Of a DNA stretch of 64,000 nucleotides, positions 1-9,882 are shown in pieces. The position numbers and the translations under genes are program-made. Source of the stretch: Pelagibacteraceae bacterium AG-349-O05 (lineage in GTDB: Bacteria > Pseudomonadota > Alphaproteobacteria > Pelagibacterales > Pelagibacteraceae); assembly GCA_003281005.1 (NCBI GenBank), contig QCDE01000004.1:1-64000 (forward strand), written 5' to 3'. Position 1 is the first letter of the stretch, and each line of letters opens with the position of its first letter. The notes under the pieces are model-generated. The model did no database searches. It saw nothing but the letters and a program-made list of their open reading frames with translations, and was not told the DNA's origin.

Positions 1-71
1 AAAATTTCCAAAAATTACTTTTACAAAACCTGAAATGTGTATTTTTGAGAATATGTTAGAATTTAAAAGTA

Positions 72-1505
72 TTAATCCTTCCAACCTGTAACAGTTTTTA
101 CTTCTAAATATTCTTCAAGCCCCCAAACTCCACCCTCTCTACCATTTCCTGATTGTCTGTATCCTCCAAAAGGTGTACCTGCGTCAGCTGCATTTCCATT
201 AATATAAACACATCCTGATCTTAGTTTTTTAGCAACCCTATGAGCTTTTTCTCTGTCTTCTGTTTGCAAATAATTTCCCAAACCATAAGATGTATCATTT
301 ACAATATTTATTGCTTCATCTTCCTTTTCAAAAGGAATTATAGAAAGCACTGGACCAAAAATTTCTTCTTTTGCAATTCTCATTTTATTTGTTACGTTAG
401 TAAAAATAGTTGGTTTAATAAAATAACCTTTGTTTAATCCATTCGGTAACTCAGGACCTCCTGCTGCTAATGTTGCTCCCTCAGATATTCCACTTTCAAT
501 TAAATTTATAATCTTATCGTATTGAGTTTTCGAAATTACAGGACCAATATGATCTCCTTTTTTCGATGCTTGATCTATTTTTATTTTATTTGCCTCATCA
601 ACTGCTTCATTTACTGCTCTTTCATAAATAGATTTTTCAACCAACATTCTTGTTGGAGCATCGCATGATTGTCCTGAATTACTCATTACATTTCTTATTC
701 CATCTCTAACTGCATTTTTATAACTATCTGCAAAAACTATATTTCCACCTTTGCCACCAAGTTCTAAGCAAACTCTTTTTATAGTTTCAGCTGCATTTTT
801 TGAAATTAATTTTCCTGCACGTGTTGAACCTGTAAAAGAAACCATATCAATATCGGGATGACTTGATATTTGAGTTCCTACTCCTTCACCATCTCCATTA
901 ACCAGATTAAATACTCCTTTTGGAAAACCAACTTGATCAATCATTTCTGCAAATAGCATTCCCGAAAGTGGTGCTATTTCTGATGGCTTGAGAATCATTG
1001 TGCACCCAGTTGCAAAGGCAGGAACTACCTTTAGAGCTATTTGGTTGATTGGCCAATTCCAAGGGGTAATTAGTCCACAAACACCGATTGGTTCATAATA
1101 AATGTGGTTATTAGATTTTTGATTAAAATGTTCATCAAATTCAAAGTCTTTAAGTCTTAAAATAAAATCTTCTAAGTGTGTTTGTCCAGATCCAGTTTGA
1201 ACATCAGTTGCCCAATCCATTGGTGCACCCATTTCCAGTGAAATAGCCTCTGCCATTTCTCCAAACCTTTTTTTATAAACTACAAGTAATTTTTCGAGCA
1301 ATTCTAACCTTTCTTTTTTGCTAGTTTCTTTCCAGGTTTCAAATGCAGTTTTTGCAGCATTAACCGCATTATCTGTGTCTTTTTTTGAACCTAATGAAAT
1401 AATTGCACAAGGGTCTTCATTACAAGGATTGATTACCTCAAAGTCATTTTTTTCAATTGGGTCAACCCATTTACCGTTTATGTAAAATTTTCTTTTATCT
1501 AACAT
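72..1505 (-). CDS. NAD(P)-dependent aldehyde dehydrogenase
   Basis: 477 aa ORF; ALDH motifs (ITPWNWPINQ, FTGSTRAGK, LELGGKGGNIVF, NSGQSCDAPTRM, EEIFGPVLSI). Confidence 0.93.
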   Translation of the reverse strand: MLDKRKFYINGKWVDPIEKNDFEVINPCNEDPCAIISLGSKKDTDNAVNAAKTAFETWKETSKKERLELLEKLLVVYKKRFGEMAEAISLEMGAPMDWATDVQTGSGQTHLEDFILRLKDFEFDEHFNQKSNNHIYYEPIGVCGLITPWNWPINQIALKVVPAFATGCTMILKPSEIAPLSGMLFAEMIDQVGFPKGVFNLVNGDGEGVGTQISSHPDIDMVSFTGSTRAGKLISKNAAETIKRVCLELGGKGGNIVFADSYKNAVRDGIRNVMSNSGQSCDAPTRMLVEKSIYERAVNEAVDEANKIKIDQASKKGDHIGPVISKTQYDKIINLIESGISEGATLAAGGPELPNGLNKGYFIKPTIFTNVTNKMRIAKEEIFGPVLSIIPFEKEDEAINIVNDTSYGLGNYLQTEDREKAHRVAKKLRSGCVYINGNAADAGTPFGGYRQSGNGREGGVWGLEEYLEVKTVTGWKD

Positions 1506-1526
1506 TTAATAATCTTAGCATATTTA

Positions 1527-2468
1527 TTAAATTTCATAGCCTTTTTCTTCTGGTTCATTATCCACAAGCTCATCAGGAAAACCTTCGGCCCTAAAATCAA
1601 TTTTATTTAAATCTTCCATTCTTTTTACAATCATCGAAGACCATGCCCTTGAACCATATTTTTTTTGACCATCTTTAAATATCTCAACTATCTTTGGAGA
1701 AATCTCTAAAGGAGCATTTAATTTCTTAGCCAGGTTATCAAATAAACCAGTATCTTTTAAAACAAGATCCATTGTGAAATTAATATTATAAGAGCCATTT
1801 AAAATAACCTGACTTTCTGTTTCATGAACAAATGAGTTTCCAGATGAAACCGCTATGCCTTTAAATGCTTTGGTGAGATCTAAATTTGATTTTTTCGCAA
1901 TAGTCCATGCTTCACCTAAAGCTACCAAATGAACTGATGCCAAATAATTTGTTATAACTTTAAGAACTGACGCACTACCTAACTCCCCAGTGTGTAAAAC
2001 TTTTCTACCCATTACAGTTAAGGCAGGTAATATTTTTTCAAAAGCTTTTCTATCTCCTCCTACAAATATAGCAATATTGCCTGTGGCTGCTCTATGACAT
2101 CCTCCACTAACAGGTCCATCTAATGGGATAGCTTTTTTTGATATCACCTTATTTCCAAGTCTTTTAACCTCATCCTCATCTGTTGTGCTCATTTCTAACC
2201 AAATTTTATTTTCTGATAAACCATTTAAAATTCCATCTTCACTTTCCATAACCTCCGCAGAAACTTCGGGCGAGGGAAGAGAAGTAATAATTAGATCGGT
2301 TTGTTCTGCCAATTCTTTTGGAGACTTTGCAACCTTAGCACCTAGCTTTTTAAATTCATTTGCTAAACTTTCATCTATCTCTCTAACAGTAACATCAAAA
2401 TTGTTTCTTATTAAGCTTCCAGCTAGTTTACCGCCTACATTTCCTAAACCAATAAAACCTATTTTCAT
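1527..2468 (-). CDS. 3-hydroxyisobutyrate dehydrogenase-family NAD(P)-dependent oxidoreductase
   Basis: N-terminal MKIGFIGLGNVGGKLA Rossmann motif, DGPVSGG motif, 313 aa. Confidence 0.9.
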   Translation of the reverse strand: MKIGFIGLGNVGGKLAGSLIRNNFDVTVREIDESLANEFKKLGAKVAKSPKELAEQTDLIITSLPSPEVSAEVMESEDGILNGLSENKIWLEMSTTDEDEVKRLGNKVISKKAIPLDGPVSGGCHRAATGNIAIFVGGDRKAFEKILPALTVMGRKVLHTGELGSASVLKVITNYLASVHLVALGEAWTIAKKSNLDLTKAFKGIAVSSGNSFVHETESQVILNGSYNINFTMDLVLKDTGLFDNLAKKLNAPLEISPKIVEIFKDGQKKYGSRAWSSMIVKRMEDLNKIDFRAEGFPDELVDNEPEEKGYEI

Positions 2469-3337
2469 TTTATTTCCTCTTCTTTTTTATTTTTTGTAAA
2501 TACAATTAAAATCACACCTACTATTATTATTGCTCCACCTATAAATAATTCTTGTGTTGGTTTTTCACCTAAAAGAAAAATTGCAGCCAATAATCCTGTT
2601 GGGGGTATACCCATGGTAACAATAGGAAGCACTTTATAAAGCGGGTTGTTTTTTAAAACATAATAGAAACAACCATAAGTAATTGGTTGCATGATGAAAC
2701 CAATATAAATTGCAATAATCCAATGATCAATCTTGGCATTTGTTAAATAATTAATTGTATTTCCATCAATTATTGCAGATAGCATTATTAGAGTTGGTCC
2801 AGAGAATAATGCCAACCATGCAACTAAAGCTAAAGGATTTATTTCTTTACTTAAAGGTTTAACCATAACTTGTCCAAGAGCCCATATAGCAGATCCTAAA
2901 ATTGTAAGACCAATTCCAATAAATTTTCCATCCAAGTTAGGAGATCCAGTTAAAATATAAACACCAACAAAAGCGATAGCTATACCGACCAAAGCTCTAA
3001 TAGTTGGTTTTTCTTTAAGCATGAAGTAAGCAAAAATAACTCCAAACGGAACTTCCATCTGAACCAAAAGAACTGCTGAGGACGCATCAATTAAATCTAA
3101 ACCAGTATATGTAATACTATATTGCAACGTATTAGCGACTAATGATGCAACAAATATTCTTTTTAAACATGCTTTAGGAATTGGAAACCACCAAATTAAT
3201 AATGATGCAGCAAATGTAAATCTGATACCCATTAAAAGAACAGGAGGAAAGGATTCAAAAGCTGGTTTAGCAATTACAAAACCAAAGCCTAAAAAAATAG
3301 GCACCAAGGAGGCTACAAAAGTATCTTTTATATTCAT
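2465..3337 (-). CDS. DMT superfamily (EamA) transporter
   Basis: 290 aa, about 10 hydrophobic helices, two EamA-like halves; overlaps the next gene by 4 nt. Confidence 0.88.
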   Translation of the reverse strand: MNIKDTFVASLVPIFLGFGFVIAKPAFESFPPVLLMGIRFTFAASLLIWWFPIPKACLKRIFVASLVANTLQYSITYTGLDLIDASSAVLLVQMEVPFGVIFAYFMLKEKPTIRALVGIAIAFVGVYILTGSPNLDGKFIGIGLTILGSAIWALGQVMVKPLSKEINPLALVAWLALFSGPTLIMLSAIIDGNTINYLTNAKIDHWIIAIYIGFIMQPITYGCFYYVLKNNPLYKVLPIVTMGIPPTGLLAAIFLLGEKPTQELFIGGAIIIVGVILIVFTKNKKEEEIK

Positions 3338-3395
3338 GCCTATTTTTAATATTAATGATTATTAAAGAACTTGTGGTATATTCACTTTTTAAAAT

Positions 3396-4142
3396 ATGAA
3401 TTCAACAAAAATAGATCCTAAATTTATCAGCCAAGCTAATCCTAGAGTTGGTTTAATTGCACTTGCTAGTGATTTTATGATTGAAAAAGATTTTATAAAT
3501 GTGATTAAAAATAAGAAAATCGATTTCTTTGTTAATCGTATTGAGTGTTACAACCCTCTCACGAAAGAAAATTTGATTAAAATGTCTAATAAAATCACTG
3601 ATGTTACAAAAGATATATTACCTGATCAGGATATCGATTGTGTTGTTTATGGCTGTACATCTGGAACTATTGCTGCTGGTCATGATTCAATTGAACAAAA
3701 AGTTAAAGTGGCTAAACCAATGGCGGACGTATCAACACCAAGTACTGCTGCAATTAAAGCATTAAAGAAATTAAATATTAAGAAAGTTTCAATTTTCACA
3801 CCTTACAGTAAAAAATTAAATGATGATGTACTTGACTATTTTAAAAGTGAAGGTTTTACAGTTACATCAAATTCTTATTTTGATATTCAAGATGACTATG
3901 ACATTGGAAAAGTTGATCAAAATTATTTGTATGAAGTATTATCAAAAATAGATTTAAATGGAGCTGATGCTTTATTTGTTTCATGCACAGCTCTACCAGT
4001 TTTAGAAATTATTGATAAATTAGAAAAAAAATTAAATACTATAGTTTTATCTAGTAATCAGGCATTGATTTGGGATACCCTTGTAAAAATAAATAAAAAT
4101 AATTCAGTAGAAGGGTTTGGAAAATTATTCCAAGTTAATTGA
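3396..4142 (+). CDS. Asp/Glu racemase / arylmalonate decarboxylase-like protein, EutA-like
   Basis: Cys motifs VYGCTSGT and FVSCTALP typical of the Asp/Glu racemase superfamily; coupled (TGATG) to a DoeA-like gene. Confidence 0.75.
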   Translation: MNSTKIDPKFISQANPRVGLIALASDFMIEKDFINVIKNKKIDFFVNRIECYNPLTKENLIKMSNKITDVTKDILPDQDIDCVVYGCTSGTIAAGHDSIEQKVKVAKPMADVSTPSTAAIKALKKLNIKKVSIFTPYSKKLNDDVLDYFKSEGFTVTSNSYFDIQDDYDIGKVDQNYLYEVLSKIDLNGADALFVSCTALPVLEIIDKLEKKLNTIVLSSNQALIWDTLVKINKNNSVEGFGKLFQVN

Positions 4143-5311
4143 TGTCTTTTACTAAAGAAGAGTACAAGCAAAGATTAACAAAAGTTAAAAAAATGATGCA
4201 AGAAAAAGGCATCGATCTTTTAATCTCACATGACACTAATAACATGAATTACCTAACAGGTTATGATGCATGGTCTTTTTATTATGCTCAATGTGCTATT
4301 GTTCATGTAAATGCTGATGAACCTTTATGTTTTGTAAGAGCACAGGATGCTGGTGGTGCGTATATAACAACTTACTTAAAAAACGAAAGTGTAATTGTTT
4401 ACGATGAAAATTACATTCATAAATGGCCAAAACATCCTTATGATTATTTAGTTGAGATAATTAAAGAGAGAAAGTGGGACAAACTAAATATAGGTGTTGA
4501 AATGGATGCCCATTATTTTACCGCATTCTGTTATGAAAAAATTAAACAGGGATTACCAAACGCACAAATAAAGGATAGCGATCGTTTAGTTAATTGGGCA
4601 AGATTGGTTAAATCTGATGCTGAAATTGGTTATATGAAATCTGCTGCAAAAATATCAGAAAAAGGAATGAAAACTGCAATGGAAGTAATTAAACCGGGTG
4701 TTAGACAGTGTGATGCTGTAGGTGAAATTCAAAAAACATTATTTTATGGTACAGAGGAATTTGGTGGTGAGTATTCTAGTATTGCAACTTTACTCCCCAC
4801 AGGAAAAGGAACTTCAGCTTCACATTTAACAGCAACTCAAGAAAAATTTGTAGATGGAGAGGCTACAATTATTGAATTATCTGGTGTTTATAAGAGATAT
4901 CATGCTCCGATGGCCAGAACAGTTCTTCTTGGAAAACCTAATCAATTAAAGATTGATACAATGAACAAAACTATAGAAGCACTAAATGCTGGAATTAGTG
5001 CGATCAAACCAGGAAATACAGCAGATGATGTTGCAAAAGCTTTTTGGAAAATTTTAGAAAAATATGGAATAGAAAAAAAATCTAGAACAGGTTACTCAAT
5101 TGGAATCGGTTATCCACCTGATTGGGGCGAGCATACACTTAATATTTATAAAGGAGATATGACAGTGCTTGAACCTAATGTTTGTTTTCATATGATAGCA
5201 GTGATGCAGTTTGGAGATTGGGGTGTTGAAGCTTCAGAAGCTATAAGAGTTACAGAGAATGGTTCAGAATTGTTCTGTAATTTTCCAAAAGAGCTTCATA
5301 TTAAGAGTTAA
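4142..5311 (+). CDS. doeA: M24 family metallopeptidase-fold hydrolase, ectoine hydrolase (DoeA/EutD)-like
   Basis: M24 creatinase/aminopeptidase fold; recalled DoeA-like blocks (MNYLTGYDAWSFY, NWARLVKSDAEIGYMKSAA, GYPPDWGEHTLNIYKGD). ATG at 4142; the ORF track extends to a TTG at 4139. Confidence 0.75.
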   Translation: MSFTKEEYKQRLTKVKKMMQEKGIDLLISHDTNNMNYLTGYDAWSFYYAQCAIVHVNADEPLCFVRAQDAGGAYITTYLKNESVIVYDENYIHKWPKHPYDYLVEIIKERKWDKLNIGVEMDAHYFTAFCYEKIKQGLPNAQIKDSDRLVNWARLVKSDAEIGYMKSAAKISEKGMKTAMEVIKPGVRQCDAVGEIQKTLFYGTEEFGGEYSSIATLLPTGKGTSASHLTATQEKFVDGEATIIELSGVYKRYHAPMARTVLLGKPNQLKIDTMNKTIEALNAGISAIKPGNTADDVAKAFWKILEKYGIEKKSRTGYSIGIGYPPDWGEHTLNIYKGDMTVLEPNVCFHMIAVMQFGDWGVEASEAIRVTENGSELFCNFPKELHIKS

Positions 5312-5356
5312 TTAGCTATTGAAATCTATTTATACAAATGTTTTATATGCACCTTT

Positions 5357-6442
5357 ATGTCTAAAAATCCAGAATTCGTAAAATTTGATAAAGTAGATAA
5401 GAGTTATGACGGTAAAGTTCTTGTAGTTAAAGATCTTCAATTAGATATTGCAGAAGGTGAATTTATAACAATGTTAGGTCCATCTGGATCAGGTAAGACA
5501 ACGTGTTTAATGATGTTAGCTGGATTTGAAACACCAACTCATGGGGAAATATTATTAGATGGAAATATAATTTCTAATATTCCACCTCATAAAAGAGGAA
5601 TTGGAATGGTGTTTCAAAACTATGCATTATTCCCACATATGACGGTTTATGAAAACTTAGCTTTCCCTTTAAGAGTAAGAAAAGTTGAAAAAGACGAAAT
5701 TGATAAAAAAGTTGATAAGGCTTTGTCGATGGTTTCATTAAATGGATTTGAAACTAGAATGCCAGCCCAACTTTCAGGTGGTCAACAACAAAGGGTTGCT
5801 GTAGCAAGAGCCTTAGTATTTGACCCAGCAGTTGTTTTGATGGATGAACCTCTAGGGGCGTTAGATAAAAATTTGAGAGAAAGTATGCAATATGAAATTA
5901 AACATATTCATGAAAGTATTGGTGTAACAGTAGTTTATGTAACTCATGATCAAAGCGAAGCATTAACTATGTCAAACAGAATTGCAGTATTTAACGATGG
6001 AAAAGTTCAACAACTTTCTGATCCTGCTGAACTTTATGAGAAGCCAGTTAATTCTTTTGTTGCCGAGTTCATTGGAGAAAATAATACTTTTAATGGAGAG
6101 GTAGTTGATATCGCCAAAGATAAATGTAAAGTTAAACTAGCAAATTCTGAAATTCTAGCTAATCCAATTTCAGTCAAATCCAAAGGTGATAAAACAACTG
6201 TTTCTTTAAGACCTGAACGGGCATTAATTAATCCAACTGATAAGATGGATAATATGTTTACTGGAAAGATTGAAGAAGTGATCTATCACGGAGATCATAC
6301 AAGGGTTAGATTGAATCTTTTAGGAAGCTCTGAGTTTATTCTTAAGGTCCCTAACAGTACATCCAATTTAGAATTAAAAGTTAGTCAAGATATAAATATT
6401 GGATGGAATAGTATTGATGCTAGAGCATTAGACCCAAAATAA
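5357..6442 (+). CDS. potA: Spermidine/putrescine-type ABC transporter ATP-binding protein
   Basis: Walker A GPSGSGKTT, signature LSGGQQQRVAVARAL, Walker B VVLMDEPLGALD, C-terminal TOBE-like region. Confidence 0.9.
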   Translation: MSKNPEFVKFDKVDKSYDGKVLVVKDLQLDIAEGEFITMLGPSGSGKTTCLMMLAGFETPTHGEILLDGNIISNIPPHKRGIGMVFQNYALFPHMTVYENLAFPLRVRKVEKDEIDKKVDKALSMVSLNGFETRMPAQLSGGQQQRVAVARALVFDPAVVLMDEPLGALDKNLRESMQYEIKHIHESIGVTVVYVTHDQSEALTMSNRIAVFNDGKVQQLSDPAELYEKPVNSFVAEFIGENNTFNGEVVDIAKDKCKVKLANSEILANPISVKSKGDKTTVSLRPERALINPTDKMDNMFTGKIEEVIYHGDHTRVRLNLLGSSEFILKVPNSTSNLELKVSQDINIGWNSIDARALDPK

Positions 6443-6496
6443 TCTCGTTTAAAAATATATATATTTAATACAAGTATCTAAAGACAAAATCAGCTG

Positions 6497-6525
6497 TTGA
6501 CTTAATCATTCCTATTTGTTGTACT
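6497..6525 (+). promoter_or_regulatory. Candidate sigma70 promoter upstream of the potD-like gene
   Basis: TTGACT (6497-6502), 17-nt spacer, TGTACT (6520-6525; 4/6 match to TATAAT) in the 129-bp gap before the gene. Confidence 0.4.
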
Positions 6526-6571
6526 TTTACTTATATAAATTAATTTATATCAACGTTTAAACGGAGGAATA

Positions 6572-7687
6572 ATGAGAAAAATAAGTAAATTATTACTAGC
6601 TCTTTCTTTTGTTGTATCTCTAACTTCTTCAGCCTTTGCTGTTACAGTAGCATCATGGGGTGGAGCTTATACAGAGTCTCAAAAGCTAGGGTATGGTGAT
6701 CCGACTGCTAAAGCACTTGGAGTAGAGATCAATTGGGTTGACTATTCTGGTGGTTTATCAGAGATCAAAGCACAAAAAGAGGCAGGTGCTATAACTTGGG
6801 ATATTATAGATTTATTTGCATTCGATACTATTAATGGATGTGATGAAGGTTTATTTGTTAAATTTGATTTTGATAAAGATTTCCCAGCTGCACCAGATGG
6901 AACTCCAGCGAGTGAAGATTTTTTTGCTCCAATGCCGAGTGAATGTGCTGTAGGTAACATTCTATATTCTTGGAATTATGCTTATAACAAAAACAATGTT
7001 AAAGGCACTCCAAAAACTATTAAAGATTTCTTTAATACTAAAAAGTTCCCTGGAAAAAGAGCTATCTATAACAGTGCTTTAACTAATTTAGAAATCGCTT
7101 TAGCAGCAGATGGAGTTAAATTAGGTGACGGTGGAACTAGAGTTTACAGAAAACTTCTAGAAGATGGCGGAATCGACAGAGCGATGAATAAAATCAAAGC
7201 ATTATGTACAGATCCAAAAGGTGGATGTGTATTCTGGTCAGCAGGTGCTCAACCACCAGAACTTTTAATGAGTGGTGAAGTTGTAATGGCAACTGGATGG
7301 AACGGAAGATTTTTTAATGCAATAGTTGGTGAAGGTGCACCACTTGTACAGGTATGGGATGGTCAAGGTCTTGACTACGAATATTTTGCACTTGTTAAAG
7401 GTGGACCAGATGAAGCAAATGCTAAAAAAGCTTTAGCTATGATGACTAACACAGAAATGTTAGCTGGTAGTGCAAAGTATATTGCTTATGCGCCATACAG
7501 AAAATCATCACTTGATGTAATTACTGCTGGTGAGCCGTGGTATAAAGATGGTAAAACTGAAATGATGCCAGCAATGCCAACAGCTCCCGCAAACACTAAG
7601 AATTACTTCTTAGTAGACCCATTCTTCTGGGCTGATAACAATACTGAGATCAGTGAGAAGTGGGAAGCAATGAAAGCAGGACTATAA
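6572..7687 (+). CDS. potD: PotD/PotF-type periplasmic substrate-binding protein
   Basis: Signal peptide MRKISKLLLALSFVVSLTSSAFA; SBP sequence VTVASWGGAYTESQ; RBS GGAGG; sits between ATPase and permease genes. Confidence 0.88.
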   Translation: MRKISKLLLALSFVVSLTSSAFAVTVASWGGAYTESQKLGYGDPTAKALGVEINWVDYSGGLSEIKAQKEAGAITWDIIDLFAFDTINGCDEGLFVKFDFDKDFPAAPDGTPASEDFFAPMPSECAVGNILYSWNYAYNKNNVKGTPKTIKDFFNTKKFPGKRAIYNSALTNLEIALAADGVKLGDGGTRVYRKLLEDGGIDRAMNKIKALCTDPKGGCVFWSAGAQPPELLMSGEVVMATGWNGRFFNAIVGEGAPLVQVWDGQGLDYEYFALVKGGPDEANAKKALAMMTNTEMLAGSAKYIAYAPYRKSSLDVITAGEPWYKDGKTEMMPAMPTAPANTKNYFLVDPFFWADNNTEISEKWEAMKAGL

Positions 7688-7723
7688 TTTCAGTTTTAAA
7701 CACTGAATTTATATAATATATTT

Positions 7724-7755
7724 AGGGCGGTTATTGTTAACCGCCCTATTTTTTT
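7724..7755 (+). terminator. Rho-independent terminator after the potD-like gene
   Basis: Perfect 10-bp stem AGGGCGGTTA-TTGT-TAACCGCCCT (7724-7747) followed by ATTTTTTT. Confidence 0.9.
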
Positions 7756-9021
7756 ATGAGCTCTGAAACAAAACAAATTTTAACAACTGACGGAATACCT
7801 TTAGAGGTCAGTTTAAAAAAAGCAGAAAAGAAGAATAAAATTAAAGCATTTCTTCTTGTAGCTCCACTACTGTTATTTTTAGTTATTACTTATATTTTTC
7901 CAATAGGCGATATGTTTATGAGAAGTGTTGATGACAAAATGATTACCAACATGCTTCCTAAAACTTTTAAAGCTATGGAAAAATGGGAAAATTTAGAAGA
8001 GCTACCTCCAGAGGAGGTTTATCGGAGTTTTTATGAAGACTATAAATTACTTGCTGAAAATCAACAGCATGGAAAATTAGGACAAAGATTAAATAAAGAA
8101 AAAAATGGTTTTAACACAATTACCAAAAAGCTTTTTAGACAAATTAAAAGAAAAAAAATTGATGAAAGTGTTAGTTTAAAAGAACAAATTAATAAACTTC
8201 ATAAAAGATGGAGAAATGTAGAATACTGGCTAGCAATTAAAAGAACTGCTCCTCCTTATACTGTAGCAAAGTATTTGAAAGGCATGGATATGTACTTTGA
8301 TTCTGATGGCAGCATAACCCAAGTAGAAGAGGATAGACGAATTCATAGAATTTTATGGCTTAGAACCTTAGAAATAGCATTTTTTGTTACACTTTTTAGC
8401 TTTTTTATGGGTTATCCAATAGCTCATTTACTGGCAACACTTCCTATGAAGTACAGCAACTTGTTGATGATTTGTGTATTACTCCCATTCTGGACATCCT
8501 TGCTTGTAAGGACTGCAAGTTGGATGATTTTGTTGCAACAACAAGGTCTGGTAAACGATTTCTTTGTAATGATTGGTTTGGTAGGAGACGATAACCGGCC
8601 AGAGATGATGTACAATAAAGTTGGAACTTACGTTGCGATGACACAAATATTATTACCTTTTATGGTTCTACCTTTATACAGTGTCATGAAAACAATATCA
8701 CCAAGTTTAATGAGAGCAGGAAAATCATTAGGTGGAACACCTTTCGTTGCTTTTTGGAAAGTTTACTTTCCTTTAACAATTCCAGGAATAGGAGCTGGAT
8801 GTTTGTTAGTTTTTATTTTAGCGATAGGATACTACATAACCCCAGCTTTGGTTGGTGGAGCATCAGGAACTTTAATAAGTAATCAAATTGCATTTCATAT
8901 GAAGACAACTCTTGATTGGAGTTTTGCATCAGCAATGGGATTAATGCTTTTGACAGGAGTTTTGGTTATTTATTGGATTTATAACAAATTGGTTGGAGTT
9001 GATAACATTAAATTAGGATAA
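7756..9021 (+). CDS. potB: Polyamine-type ABC transporter permease
   Basis: BPD_transp_1-type permease; EAA-like loop RAGKSLGGTPFVAFWKVYFPLTIPGI; large insert between TM1 and TM2. Confidence 0.88.
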   Translation: MSSETKQILTTDGIPLEVSLKKAEKKNKIKAFLLVAPLLLFLVITYIFPIGDMFMRSVDDKMITNMLPKTFKAMEKWENLEELPPEEVYRSFYEDYKLLAENQQHGKLGQRLNKEKNGFNTITKKLFRQIKRKKIDESVSLKEQINKLHKRWRNVEYWLAIKRTAPPYTVAKYLKGMDMYFDSDGSITQVEEDRRIHRILWLRTLEIAFFVTLFSFFMGYPIAHLLATLPMKYSNLLMICVLLPFWTSLLVRTASWMILLQQQGLVNDFFVMIGLVGDDNRPEMMYNKVGTYVAMTQILLPFMVLPLYSVMKTISPSLMRAGKSLGGTPFVAFWKVYFPLTIPGIGAGCLLVFILAIGYYITPALVGGASGTLISNQIAFHMKTTLDWSFASAMGLMLLTGVLVIYWIYNKLVGVDNIKLG

Positions 9022-9023
9022 TT

Positions 9024-9878
9024 ATGGCATTACCAAGTTACACAGAAACTAGATATAGAATCTGGCATTATATTTATCTTACAATTTGTACCTTTGTTTT
9101 TTTCTTTTTGATTGCACCTCTATTTGTGATTTTCCCTTTGTCGTTTAATGCAGAAGAATTTTTAGTTTTTTCTGAAGGAATGAAAAATCTTGATCCAGAT
9201 GCATTTTCTCTAAGATGGTACAAAGATATGATTTATGGAACAAAAAATCCCTGGGGTCTAGCTGCAAAAAATAGTTTTATAATAGCAATATTTGCAACTA
9301 TTGGATCAATTATTTTAGGAACACTTGCTGCTTTAGGATTAAGTAGCAGACACATGCCTTATAAAGGATTAATAATGGCAACTTTAATATCACCCATGAT
9401 TGTTCCTTTAATTATTTCAGGTGTTGCAATTTTCTTTTTTATGGCAAAAGCTGGTTTGGCAGCAACTCATACTGGAATAGTATTAGCTCATATAATACTT
9501 GGAACACCATTTGTTGTTATAACAGTAACAGCTACACTTTCTGGTTTTGATCATAGTGTTACGAGAGCTGCTGCAAGTTTGGGTAGTAACCCTGTAAATA
9601 CATTTATGAAGATAACATTACCTTTAATATTACCTGGAGTAATATCTGGAGGGCTGTTTGCATTTGTAACATCTTTTGATGAAGTTGTTGTAGTGTTATT
9701 CTTAGCAGGTTTAGAAAATACAACTATCCCAATACAGATGTGGACTGGTTTAAGAGAACAGTTGAGCCCCACAATTCTTGCAGTTGCAACTTGTTTAATT
9801 CTTTTATCTACCTTGATATTAATTAGTGCAGAATTATTAAGAAGAAGATCTGAAAGATTAAGAGGAATTAATAGATAA
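9024..9878 (+). CDS. potC: Polyamine-type ABC transporter permease
   Basis: 284 aa permease; EAA loop RAAASLGSNPVNTFMKITLPLILPGV. Confidence 0.9.
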   Translation: MALPSYTETRYRIWHYIYLTICTFVFFFLIAPLFVIFPLSFNAEEFLVFSEGMKNLDPDAFSLRWYKDMIYGTKNPWGLAAKNSFIIAIFATIGSIILGTLAALGLSSRHMPYKGLIMATLISPMIVPLIISGVAIFFFMAKAGLAATHTGIVLAHIILGTPFVVITVTATLSGFDHSVTRAAASLGSNPVNTFMKITLPLILPGVISGGLFAFVTSFDEVVVVLFLAGLENTTIPIQMWTGLREQLSPTILAVATCLILLSTLILISAELLRRRSERLRGINR

Positions 9879-9882
9879 AAAA

